NCBI GenBank assembly: GCA_017529085.1
Contig: JAFXOC010000424.1
Location: forward strand, 1 to 12,334
Length of the DNA stretch: 12,334 bases
Reading direction: 5' to 3'
DNA from: Selenomonadaceae bacterium
Lineage (GTDB): Bacteria; Bacillota; Negativicutes; Selenomonadales; Selenomonadaceae
This document shows, one piece after another, positions 6,101-12,334 of the stretch (its first letter is position 1; each line of letters begins with the position of its first letter). The position numbers and the translations under genes were made by a program. The notes under the pieces were generated by a model. It did not search any database, was not told the origin of the DNA, and worked only from the letters and a program-made list of their open reading frames with translations.

Positions 6101-6532
6101 TTATTCTCCCCAATCCTCAATCATAACACAGGGTATTTCAATGAATTGTTTTAACTGTTTATCGTTGGTTAAAAACAAATCACATTTTTTTATGCAAGCT
6201 ACCGCTAATTGCATACAATCAAAAGCTTTAAAATACTTATACTCTGCTCGAATTTGAGCAGTTTTAGACGCAATTGTCCTGTCTATGTCATACGCAACAA
6301 TCTCAGCATCTTCGAGAAATTTCCAAAAATTTTCCACTTGCATCAAATTATGGTTACGATAAGGATATACAAGATATTCCGCACAAGTAACCGTTGAAGT
6401 GACGATATCACATCCGCTGTTAAGTATAGCCTTAAAAATTTCTTCTGTTTTACCATGTAATACCGAATCCATTGTAAACCAATATATAAACGGCGTTGTG
6501 TCAATAAATATTTTTTTAAATTCTGTCATCAT
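6101..6532 (-). CDS. PIN-domain protein, probable VapC-like toxin
   Basis: 143-aa PIN-domain ribonuclease. The acidic active-site residues are all identifiable: Asp11 in IFIDTTPFIYW, Glu52 in VTCAEYLVYP, Asp105 in KAFDCMQLAVA and Asp124 in FLTNDKQL. Length and motif spacing are those of VapC-type toxins, which cleave tRNA or rRNA until bound by their antitoxin. The start overlaps the upstream small gene by 17 nt. ATGATG at 6532/6529 is preceded by AGGA about 8 nt upstream, so the exact first residue could be either Met. Its last codons contain the ribosome binding site of the following glycosyltransferase gene, so the two are linked. The gene is visibly more AT-rich than glmM or hypD, which may mean it was acquired. 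RNA target unknown. Confidence 0.85.
   Translation of the reverse strand: MMTEFKKIFIDTTPFIYWFTMDSVLHGKTEEIFKAILNSGCDIVTSTVTCAEYLVYPYRNHNLMQVENFWKFLEDAEIVAYDIDRTIASKTAQIRAEYKYFKAFDCMQLAVACIKKCDLFLTNDKQLKQFIEIPCVMIEDWGE
6105..6111 (-). promoter_or_regulatory. Ribosome binding site for the glycosyltransferase, inside the toxin gene
   Basis: GGGGAGA on the minus strand lies in the last codons (TGG GGA GAA) of the PIN gene, 6 nt before the TTG at 6098. It decides the glycosyltransferase start and implies translational coupling with the toxin. Confidence 0.7.
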
Positions 6533-6743
6533 CTCTTAAATCCTTTATATATTGTTCCATTTCCTCATTACTTCCAAACCAATATCCGGCGCTTCCCGAA
6601 TACTTCATAATATCTATACTCCTTTTCTTTTTCTTTATTGGAGATTCATCGTGAAAATTTCGCATATAACCAACTATTGACAATAAATATTTTTCCGGCA
6701 TTGATTCCAAAAGCTGAGACGCCTCTTGCCTTAATATAGACAT
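6516..6743 (-). CDS. Small putative antitoxin of the PIN toxin
   Basis: 75-aa protein directly upstream of and overlapping the PIN toxin gene by 17 nt, the classic type II arrangement with the antitoxin first. The N-terminal half, MSILRQEASQLLESMPEKYLLSIVGYM, reads as two amphipathic helices like those of small Firmicutes antitoxin-like proteins. The middle is basic (KKKKR at 38-42), and the C terminus EEMEQYIKDLRDDDRI resembles the toxin-binding tails of VapB-like antitoxins. I do not recognise a standard DNA-binding fold with certainty. The call rests on size, order, overlap and the partner. ATG at 6743 is preceded by GGAGGG with 6-nt spacing. It is the first gene after the promoter at 6791-6819, so it heads a five-gene operon and could autoregulate it. 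Confidence 0.7.
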   Translation of the reverse strand: MSILRQEASQLLESMPEKYLLSIVGYMRNFHDESPIKKKKRSIDIMKYSGSAGYWFGSNEEMEQYIKDLRDDDRI

Positions 6744-6790
6744 GAATATCCCTCCGTTTTTAAAAAAAGAAAATACCTTCAGTAGCTTAT

Positions 6791-6819
6791 ATTATAAAAT
6801 CTATCAATAATTTTTGCAA
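6791..6819 (-). promoter_or_regulatory. Near-consensus sigma-70/SigA promoter of the toxin-antitoxin operon
   Basis: On the minus strand TTGCAA (6814-6819), a 17-nt spacer and a perfect TATAAT (6791-6796). Transcription would start near 6784, about 40 nt before the antitoxin ATG. No other good promoter was seen for the five downstream genes. Confidence 0.75.
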
Positions 6820-6875
6820 CACTAAGATTTCCACATAAATTTCGCTCAACAAACCTTCCTTATATCTAAAATTTG

Positions 6876-6884
6876 TGCTATAGT
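6876..6884 (+). promoter_or_regulatory. Possible extended -10 promoter for hypD
   Basis: TGCTATAGT fits an extended -10 (TGN-TATAGT) upstream of hypD. No good -35 is seen at the right distance. It would give a leader of about 75-80 nt containing the hairpin at 6893-6932. It diverges from the toxin-antitoxin promoter. Confidence 0.4.
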
Positions 6885-6892
6885 TTAAAGGC

Positions 6893-6932
6893 ATGGGGTA
6901 TCTCTAAAAACTTATTTTTGATGACTCCCCAT
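6893..6932 (+). other. Imperfect leader hairpin upstream of hypD
   Basis: ATGGGG (6893-6898) pairs with CCCCAT (6927-6932), ATC (6900-6902) with GAT (6920-6922) and AAAAA (6906-6910) with TTTTT (6915-6919), giving 14 pairs interrupted by small internal loops. It lies between the possible promoter and the hypD ribosome binding site. No U-run follows, so it is not a terminator as such. It may be regulatory or a remnant of a small repeat. Confidence 0.4.
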
Positions 6933-6969
6933 AGTTTCTCAAAAATATTTAATATCGAGGTTATACTTT

Positions 6970-8004
6970 ATGGAAATAAACGGGCTTAAAGAGAAAATTG
7001 AAAATTACGACGGGAGAAAAATCCGCATAATGGAAGTGTGCGGCACACATACCCATGAGATTTTTAGATTGGGCGTGCGTTCGCTGTTACCCAAAAATAT
7101 CGAGCTTATATCAGGGCCGGGTTGTCCCGTTTGCGTCACTCCCGTAAGCTTTATCGACGAAGCCGTATACCTTGCCAAAACCGGCAAAACAATTTTCACG
7201 TTCGGTGATTTGGTGCGAGTGCCGGGAAGCGATAAAACCTTGGCGAACGCAAGACAAGCAGGCGCAAAAGTCGAAATAGTATATTCCCCGTTGGACGCTC
7301 TTCAATATGCGAAAAACCATCCGGAAGAAGAAATCGTATTCTTATCCGTAGGATTTGAAACCACGACTCCGGCTTCTTTACTGGCGTTAAAACAAGCCAT
7401 AGCGAAAAGCGTAAAAAACTTCTCCCTGCTTACGGCGAACAAAACCATGGACGAAGCTTACCGAGTCATGGCAAAAAGCGCCGACGCTTATTTATACCCC
7501 GGTCACGTCGCCGCCATAACAGGCGCAAAAAAGCTTGAGGAATTGAAAAAAATCGGTATTAGCGGCGTTGTAACCGGATTTACGGCGAAAGAAATACTTC
7601 AGGCAATTTGTTTTATAATCGAAAACGCCCAAAAAGGAGAGCCATTTTTCGGCAACGCCTACGAAAACGTTGTAAAACCCGAAGGCAACAAAGCCGCAAC
7701 CGAACTTGTGGAAAAATTTACTCGCCCCATAGATACGGAATGGCGAGGGCTTGGCATATTAAAAAAAAGCGGGCTGACTTTAAAAGATGAATTTACAGAC
7801 TTTGACGCGAGAAAAAAATTCAGTATACCCAAAATGAACGGAACAGCCAACCCCGCTTGCAAATGCGGCGACGTTTTAAGCGGGAAAATTTTTCCGAAAG
7901 ATTGTCCGCTCTTTGCGAAGGTTTGCGTCCCCGAACACCCCATAGGCGCTTGCATGGTATCTAACGAAGGCGCTTGTTCTGCGTTTTACAAATACGGAAT
8001 TTAA
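6970..8004 (+). CDS. hypD: Hydrogenase maturation factor HypD
   Basis: HypD works with HypC, HypE and HypF in the cytoplasm to assemble the Fe(CN)2CO unit of NiFe hydrogenases. The 344-aa product has the complete family signature: MEVCGTHTHE with Cys24, SGPGCPVCVTP with Cys52 and Cys55, VGFETTTPA, PGHVAAITG, and a C-terminal cysteine cluster (Cys297, 299, 312, 319, 328, 336) in the region that holds the 4Fe-4S cluster, including CKCGDVLSG and HPIGACMVSNEGACSAF. The ATG at 6970 is preceded by GAGG about 9 nt upstream. No hypA, B, C, E or F and no hydrogenase gene is next to it, which is unusual because hyp genes are often clustered. The partners must lie elsewhere if the pathway works. It converges on ftsK with a 4-nt gap. 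Confidence 0.97.
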   Translation: MEINGLKEKIENYDGRKIRIMEVCGTHTHEIFRLGVRSLLPKNIELISGPGCPVCVTPVSFIDEAVYLAKTGKTIFTFGDLVRVPGSDKTLANARQAGAKVEIVYSPLDALQYAKNHPEEEIVFLSVGFETTTPASLLALKQAIAKSVKNFSLLTANKTMDEAYRVMAKSADAYLYPGHVAAITGAKKLEELKKIGISGVVTGFTAKEILQAICFIIENAQKGEPFFGNAYENVVKPEGNKAATELVEKFTRPIDTEWRGLGILKKSGLTLKDEFTDFDARKKFSIPKMNGTANPACKCGDVLSGKIFPKDCPLFAKVCVPEHPIGACMVSNEGACSAFYKYGI

Positions 8005-8008
8005 ACAT

Positions 8009-10903
8009 TTAATAATTTTCTTGCAAACTCATAACCGCTTCCATTGCGGATTCTTGATCCATCAAAATTTCTCGCGGCTTGGAACCTAAAGACGGACCGA
8101 CGATGCCGAGCTGTTCCATTGTATCTATAAGTCTTCCGGCTCTTGCAAATCCTACTCTAAATCTTCGCTGTACGTTGGACGCGGAAGCTTGACCGGTCGT
8201 CACCACAAGCTCAACCGCGTCAGCCAAAAGTTCGTCGACTTTCAAAGAATCGTCCTTTTTTGATTTGGATTTGTCGTTTTCCTCTTCTTCGGCGCGTTCG
8301 GTAAAGTTGATTATATCCTCGTTTGCCTCCATCTCCTGACCTTGACTTCGGATAAAATCCAAAAGCAACTCTACTTCCTCGTCGCTGACAAATGCGCCCT
8401 GCACGCGACGAGGTTTGGGAGCGCCTATCGGATAAAAGAGCATATCGCCTCTGCCCAAAAGTTTTTCCGCGCCGCTTGAATCTAAAATGGTGCGCGAATC
8501 CACTTGAGAGGACACGGCAAAAGCTATACGAGACGGAATATTTGCCTTTATAATGCCCGTTATGACATCTACAGAGGGGCGTTGTGTGGCAAGAACGAGA
8601 TGGATTCCCGCTGCGCGCGCCTTTTGCGCAAGTCGGCATATCGCGTCTTCTACTTCGTGGGGCGCCACCATCATCAAGTCCGCCAATTCGTCGATAATAA
8701 TAACTATGGCTGACATTTTGTCTTCCGGAAATTTGTTGTTGTATGTTTCCATGTTGCGGACGACTTTTTCCGCAAATTTAGAATATCGCTTTTCCATTTC
8801 TTGCACAGCCCAGTTTAAGACCGAGGCTGCTTTTTTTGCGTCCGTTACAACCGGCACCATCAAATGCGGTATGCCGTTGTAATTGGACAGCTCCACCATC
8901 TTTGGGTCTATCAATATAAACTTAACCTCGTCAGGCTTAGCCTTAAACAATATGCCGGTTATAATTGTGTTTATGCAGACGGATTTACCCGAACCCGTCG
9001 CGCCCGCCACCAACAAATGCGGCATTTTTGCCAAATCCGCAAAAATCGCCTGCCCGCCTATATCTACCCCCAAGCCTACGGTTAATTTTGATTCGGCTTC
9101 CAAAAATTCGGGACGCTCCAAAACTTCTCTTAACTGCACCCCTTCAAGCTCTTTGTTGGGCACTTCTATTCCTATGGCGGATTTTCCCGGGATTGGCTCT
9201 ATACGCACGGAAGTCGCCGCCAAAGCGAGCGCCAAATCCTCCGACAATCCCGTTATCTTGCTGACCTTAACCCCGGGCGCAGGTTCTAATTCGTACCTGG
9301 TTACAGCGGGCCCGTGACAGGCGTTTTTAATGTTCGCTTTAACCTTAAAATCCTCAAGAGTTTTCGCAAGAGTTCTCGCATTGTCCTCTATTTCGATTTT
9401 TAGCGCTAGGTTTTGTTTTTTTACCTTCTTTGACAGTATATGCTCCACCACGGGAAGCTCATAAGGTTTAGGCGGCAACGGTTCGACTTCCTCTTCTTCG
9501 TTATGCGCGTCAAAATCGTCGTTGACAAATTTGCCTTCACCATAGCCCCGATTATCTGCGTAAAGAGTTTCGTCGCGATTAGCGTTATCCACATTGCGTT
9601 CTACCGATGAAGCGTCTTCTTTCCGATACGCCAAATCCTCGCGAATTTCGCGTTCATCTCTAAAATCTGGCTCGGATAAATCCAATTCCTCTTCGTTATT
9701 CTCAGGATAAGCGGGAATTTCGTCTCTACTCCTAAAAGCGTCCGCCCGAACGACAAACCCCGCCGCATCCATACCGCTTTCGCCTCTCTCTGACGGCGGC
9801 GCAATTACGGGAGAAGGCGTCGCTGCCGTTTCTTCAGTATCACTTTCTAAACCATCGTCTTCATAATAATTTTTTTCTACATTCTCATTAAAATTTTCTT
9901 CATTCAAAATATCATCATTTACATTTTCCAAGTCGTTCTTGTTAGAATTTGCTTCATTTACATTGTTCTCATTGATATTTTCATTCACGCTGTTTTCTAC
10001 AGTATTTTCATCGTATACGTTTTCTTCAAGCGTATTCTCTTTAAATTCGTCGTTTTCGGCAAAATTCCTAACTTCATCCTCAAATTCACCGGGGTTTTCC
10101 GAATGAATTGCGTTTATCGCATTTTCCTCATATTCGCCTATTGTTTCTTTATTCGGAGCCGCTATTATATCCGAACCGTATTCTTCTTTTACCGCGTCTT
10201 CGGGAAAAGCGTTATCTGTGGCTTGGTTGTAAAGGTTAGCTTCAACAAACTCCTCTTCTTCTTTTTTATGTCGTTTTTCCTCAATACCTTTCCTAAAGGT
10301 CAAAAACGCCGCTATCCCCGCGCCTATTCCCTTTAAAGTTTTTTCTTCCGTAAATAAAATACCCTTTTGGAGCGAACAATTTGTCGCAAACAATCCTGAG
10401 CCTATAATGCCGCACACAATAACAATAAAACTGCCGATTTCGCCGAAGAAATTTTTCAATATCGAAACTATAGAGCCGCCTAAAATTCCTCCGCCGACGT
10501 CTATGCCTTCCACTGGCGTTTTTACATAATGATAAAAAGCAAGCAACATGGAGAACAAAAAAACACAGCCAAAAAACCGAGCGTTTACGGTAAAACCCTT
10601 ATGATGAAGTATAAAATACATACCTGTTAAAAACAGAACGGCTTGCGAAAAAAGCGCTCCCACTCCGAAAAGATAATATAACAGTTCCGCTAATCTAAAG
10701 CCCACAAAGCCCGCGTTTAGCCCAAAAATTCCGCAAGTCGAAAGCACGGAAAACATTATTAGGAATACGCCCAAAAGTTCCAATCTTCTATCGTGATTTT
10801 TTCCATTCTTTACCGAAACCTTACGATTTTTATGATTATATCTTTTTGTAATGTGTTTATGCGATTTTTCCACCGATGCTCCCTGAGATTTTAGCATTGT
10901 CAA
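8009..10903 (-). CDS. ftsK: DNA translocase FtsK/SpoIIIE
   Basis: Membrane-anchored hexameric DNA pump that clears chromosome DNA from the division septum. The 964-aa product has a basic N terminus, about four membrane segments (roughly 42-62, 68-98, 107-126 and 155-175), an acidic linker (about 215-475) rich in Asn and Glu with an EN/NEN-rich stretch at about 288-345, then the motor: EPAPGVKVSKI (about 540-550), Walker A GATGSGKS (634-641), Walker B IVIIIDELADLM (733-744) and LATQRPSVDVITG (771-783). The C-terminal winged-helix gamma domain (about 887-948, with RRFRVGFARAGRLID) would read polar DNA motifs. The TTG at 10903 is 7 nt after AAAGGGG (10911-10917). An ATG two codons later (10897) is the alternative but has poorer spacing. 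The linker is longer than in SpoIIIE (whole protein about 790 aa). Gene order gives no link to sporulation, so a general FtsK role is the safer call. Confidence 0.96.
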   Translation of the reverse strand: MTMLKSQGASVEKSHKHITKRYNHKNRKVSVKNGKNHDRRLELLGVFLIMFSVLSTCGIFGLNAGFVGFRLAELLYYLFGVGALFSQAVLFLTGMYFILHHKGFTVNARFFGCVFLFSMLLAFYHYVKTPVEGIDVGGGILGGSIVSILKNFFGEIGSFIVIVCGIIGSGLFATNCSLQKGILFTEEKTLKGIGAGIAAFLTFRKGIEEKRHKKEEEEFVEANLYNQATDNAFPEDAVKEEYGSDIIAAPNKETIGEYEENAINAIHSENPGEFEDEVRNFAENDEFKENTLEENVYDENTVENSVNENINENNVNEANSNKNDLENVNDDILNEENFNENVEKNYYEDDGLESDTEETAATPSPVIAPPSERGESGMDAAGFVVRADAFRSRDEIPAYPENNEEELDLSEPDFRDEREIREDLAYRKEDASSVERNVDNANRDETLYADNRGYGEGKFVNDDFDAHNEEEEVEPLPPKPYELPVVEHILSKKVKKQNLALKIEIEDNARTLAKTLEDFKVKANIKNACHGPAVTRYELEPAPGVKVSKITGLSEDLALALAATSVRIEPIPGKSAIGIEVPNKELEGVQLREVLERPEFLEAESKLTVGLGVDIGGQAIFADLAKMPHLLVAGATGSGKSVCINTIITGILFKAKPDEVKFILIDPKMVELSNYNGIPHLMVPVVTDAKKAASVLNWAVQEMEKRYSKFAEKVVRNMETYNNKFPEDKMSAIVIIIDELADLMMVAPHEVEDAICRLAQKARAAGIHLVLATQRPSVDVITGIIKANIPSRIAFAVSSQVDSRTILDSSGAEKLLGRGDMLFYPIGAPKPRRVQGAFVSDEEVELLLDFIRSQGQEMEANEDIINFTERAEEEENDKSKSKKDDSLKVDELLADAVELVVTTGQASASNVQRRFRVGFARAGRLIDTMEQLGIVGPSLGSKPREILMDQESAMEAVMSLQENY

Positions 10904-10945
10904 GGAAATTCCCCTTTCACAATTATATTTTTTTCATATTGATTT

Positions 10946-10954
10946 ATTATATCA
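10946..10954 (-). promoter_or_regulatory. Extended -10 promoter of ftsK
   Basis: On the minus strand TGATATAAT combines a TG extension with a perfect TATAAT (10946-10951). The -35 region is AT-rich with no clear TTGACA. A start near 10938 would give a leader of about 35 nt to the TTG start. Confidence 0.55.
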
Positions 10955-11012
10955 TACAATTTTCATTTTTTCATAAAAATTTTTTAAATCAAAAATACTA
11001 GATAAAAATTAT

Positions 11013-11027
11013 TGTCAACTATTGACA
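11013..11027 (+). promoter_or_regulatory. Candidate operator: perfect inverted repeat over the feo -35 box
   Basis: TGTCAA-CTA-TTGACA is a perfect 6-bp inverted repeat with a 3-nt spacer. The right arm is the -35 hexamer of the feoA promoter, so a bound repressor would block RNA polymerase. Feo operons are commonly under iron- or manganese-sensing repressors (Fur or DtxR families). The sequence is not the classical E. coli Fur box, so the regulator cannot be named. Confidence 0.55.
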
Positions 11028-11050
11028 TGAGAGCGAGTTTCATTTATTAT
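11022..11050 (+). promoter_or_regulatory. Promoter of feoAB
   Basis: TTGACA (11022-11027), 17-nt spacer, TATTAT (11045-11050). Expected start near 11057, about 50 nt before the feoA ATG. Confidence 0.75.
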
Positions 11051-11065
11051 ATATATAAATTCTCA

Positions 11066-11084
11066 ATTGAAAAAACTTTTCAAT
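11066..11084 (+). other. Leader hairpin in front of the feoA ribosome binding site
   Basis: ATTGAAAA-AAC-TTTTCAAT is a perfect 8-bp inverted repeat with a 3-nt loop, inside the predicted untranslated leader and 7 nt before AGGAGG (11092-11097). It could be an mRNA hairpin or, because it is symmetrical and close to the start point, a second operator. Confidence 0.5.
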
Positions 11085-11105
11085 CTCATGTAGGAGGAAT
11101 TTTAA

Positions 11106-11330
11106 ATGACACTTCGTGAAGGAAAGGTCGGCGAAACCTTTTGCGTAGAAAAAATAGAGCCGTCGCCGCTTAAAAGCAGGCTTATGACAATGGGGCTGAC
11201 GAAGGGAACAAAGATTGAAGTTATGCCAAGCGCGCCTTTTGGCGATCCCATGGCTATAAAAATCCGTTCTTATAAACTTGCGCTTAGGCGAGAAGATGCG
11301 GAAAAAGTAATTGTGCAAAAGGTAGGGTGA
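11106..11330 (+). CDS. feoA: Ferrous iron transport protein FeoA
   Basis: Small cytoplasmic SH3-like protein that assists the iron permease FeoB. The 74-aa sequence begins with the family's LREGKVGETFCVEKIE and has the central KSRLMTMGLTKGTKIEVM block (about 24-41), then PFGDPMAIKIRSYKLALRREDAEKVIV, all typical of FeoA. The length is normal for a stand-alone FeoA. ATG at 11106 is preceded by AGGAGG with 8-nt spacing, the strongest ribosome binding site in the window. The TGA stop overlaps the GTG start of feoB by 4 nt (GTGA), so the two are coupled. The control region upstream contains an inverted repeat over the -35 box and a leader hairpin. Confidence 0.95.
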   Translation: MTLREGKVGETFCVEKIEPSPLKSRLMTMGLTKGTKIEVMPSAPFGDPMAIKIRSYKLALRREDAEKVIVQKVG

Positions 11331-12334
11331 AAAAGTTGTCGGATATTTCTATAGCGCTTACAGGCAATCCCAATACGGGTAAGTCTACGATTTTCAATCA
11401 GCTTACGGGAGCAAGGCAGAAAATCGGAAATTGGCCGGGCGTTACCGTTGATAAAAAAATCGGATATTTAAACTATCAGGGTCGAAACATAACCGTGGTG
11501 GATTTGCCCGGTACATACAGCGTTTCTGCTCGTTCGCCCGAAGAAGCCATTGTTATGGATTTTTTGAAGAATAACAAGATGGACGTTGTGGTTGACGTTT
11601 TGGATTCTTCAAATTTAGAGAGAAATCTCTTCCTCACCCTTCAGCTTATGGAAGAGGGAATTCCCCTTCTCATCGACCTCAATATGCAGGACGAGGCAAA
11701 AAAGCGAGGTCTTGTTGTTAATAAAGAAAAACTCTCGCAAATTCTCGGTATGCCGGTGGTTGAAACCGTCGGCAGAAGAAGCGACGGCGTCAAAACTTTG
11801 CTCAGCGTGTTTACCACCGAGGTGATGGAGAAATATCATCCTTCGGAAATGATTCAATCGCATATTGAAAATGTAAAATCCATCAACGAGAGCGGCAAAT
11901 CCGCCGAAGAGATAGAAGAAGCGATTATCGACGCAAGATACGCCCTTATAAACGATATTGTAAGCGAAGTCGTCACCATTGACAAAAGAAGCGTATCAAT
12001 ATCGGAAACCATAGACAAGTATCTTGCAAATGGCATTTTGGCGCCATTTTTATTCTTAGGAATAATGTATGTTGTTTTCCTTATCACATTCGAGTGGATA
12101 GGTCAACCTATCGCGGATTTGGTGGACGAATTGGTAGCGGGTCCCATAACCGAAGGTGCAACCTCATTCTTGGAGGGCGTAGGGGTTTCCGAGTGGCTGA
12201 AAGCAATGATTGTGGACGGGGCGATTGCGGGCGTAGGCGCTGTTTTAACCTTTGTACCTCTTATCTTCATCCTGTTCTTCTGCTTGAGTTTCTTAGACGG
12301 CACGGGGTATATGGCAAGAGTCGCTTTCGTCACC
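11327..12334 (+). CDS. feoB: Ferrous iron transporter FeoB, N-terminal part (runs off the window)
   Basis: FeoB is the inner-membrane Fe(II) permease with an N-terminal GTP-binding domain. The frame is open for 336 codons from GTG 11327 to the window end, so the 3' half is missing. G-protein motifs: G1 GNPNTGKST (13-21), the switch region NWPGVTVDKK with the G2 Thr, G3 DLPGTYS, G4 NMQD and a G5-like VGRRSDG. A helical GDP-dissociation-inhibitor-like domain follows, then the first membrane segments (LAPFLFLGIMYVVFLITF) and the core segment FVPLIFILFFCLSFL...GTGYMARVAFV. The GTG overlaps the feoA stop, with AAGG 4 nt before it. A TTG three codons later (11336) is a possible alternative. No truncation or frameshift is seen in the visible part. 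Confidence 0.95.
   Translation, partial: MKKLSDISIALTGNPNTGKSTIFNQLTGARQKIGNWPGVTVDKKIGYLNYQGRNITVVDLPGTYSVSARSPEEAIVMDFLKNNKMDVVVDVLDSSNLERNLFLTLQLMEEGIPLLIDLNMQDEAKKRGLVVNKEKLSQILGMPVVETVGRRSDGVKTLLSVFTTEVMEKYHPSEMIQSHIENVKSINESGKSAEEIEEAIIDARYALINDIVSEVVTIDKRSVSISETIDKYLANGILAPFLFLGIMYVVFLITFEWIGQPIADLVDELVAGPITEGATSFLEGVGVSEWLKAMIVDGAIAGVGAVLTFVPLIFILFFCLSFLDGTGYMARVAFVT

Noticed and set aside
8220..9317. Several open frames of 70-145 codons on both strands inside ftsK
   Set aside because: They overlap the conserved FtsK motor in other frames and show shadow composition.
10904..11105. Riboswitch or small RNA between ftsK and feoA
   Set aside because: Beyond the promoter, one palindrome and one simple hairpin, no conserved riboswitch core could be recognised.
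11040..11318. Minus-strand open frame opposite feoA and its promoter
   Set aside because: It covers a strong plus-strand promoter, ribosome binding site and the conserved feoA gene.

Overview
This window looks like chromosomal DNA from an anaerobic Bacillota (Firmicutes) bacterium, most likely of the Negativicutes or Clostridia type. The basis is gene content: glmM follows a COG2509-type FAD oxidoreductase, a NusG-domain-II protein is paired with a PF07456 membrane protein (the EetA/EetB-like pair of Firmicutes), an FtsK/SpoIIIE translocase has a long acidic linker, HypD implies NiFe hydrogenase, and FeoAB implies ferrous iron uptake. Strong AGGAGG-like ribosome binding sites and several TTG/GTG starts fit this. 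The genus cannot be read from the sequence, and the assignment is an inference.

Layout, left to right. The 3' end of an FAD-dependent oxidoreductase gene (3-443, +) and glmM (570-1919, +) form a cell-wall precursor segment; a triple-hairpin intergenic repeat lies between them. A minus-strand segment follows: ybaK (2003-2485) and a membrane-anchored metallophosphoesterase (2648-3805). Its spacers are filled with GC-rich hairpin repeats. Two repeat families (A/A' at 1943 and 4003; B/B' at 2596 and 3926) occur as inverted, nested pairs around the phosphoesterase, and A' supplies the last codons of the next gene.

A five-gene minus-strand operon (6743 down to 3998) starts from a near-consensus promoter. 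It encodes a small putative antitoxin, a PIN-domain (VapC-like) toxin, a family-8 glycosyltransferase with an unassigned C-terminal region, a NusG-domain-II membrane protein and a Gx/heptaprenyl-diphosphate-synthase-component-I-like membrane protein. Junctions range from a 17-nt overlap to 5-nt gaps, so the genes are probably co-transcribed and translationally coupled. The toxin-antitoxin pair at its head is more AT-rich than its neighbours.

An orphan hypD (6970-8004, +) converges, with only 4 nt between stop codons, on ftsK (8009-10903, -). Divergent from ftsK, feoA (11106-11330, +) and feoB (11327 to the window end, +) overlap by 4 nt. They are preceded by a TTGACA-N17-TATTAT promoter whose -35 box is one arm of a perfect inverted repeat, a good candidate for a metal-responsive operator, and by a hairpin just upstream of the feoA ribosome binding site.

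Most genes belong to well-known families. I see no clear new defence or mobile system. The parts most worth a second look are the toxin-antitoxin/glycosyltransferase/EetAB-like operon, the nested hairpin repeats including the one that became coding sequence, and the feo control region. No tRNA, rRNA, CRISPR array or transposase was seen, and no gene-free stretch exceeds 300 bases.
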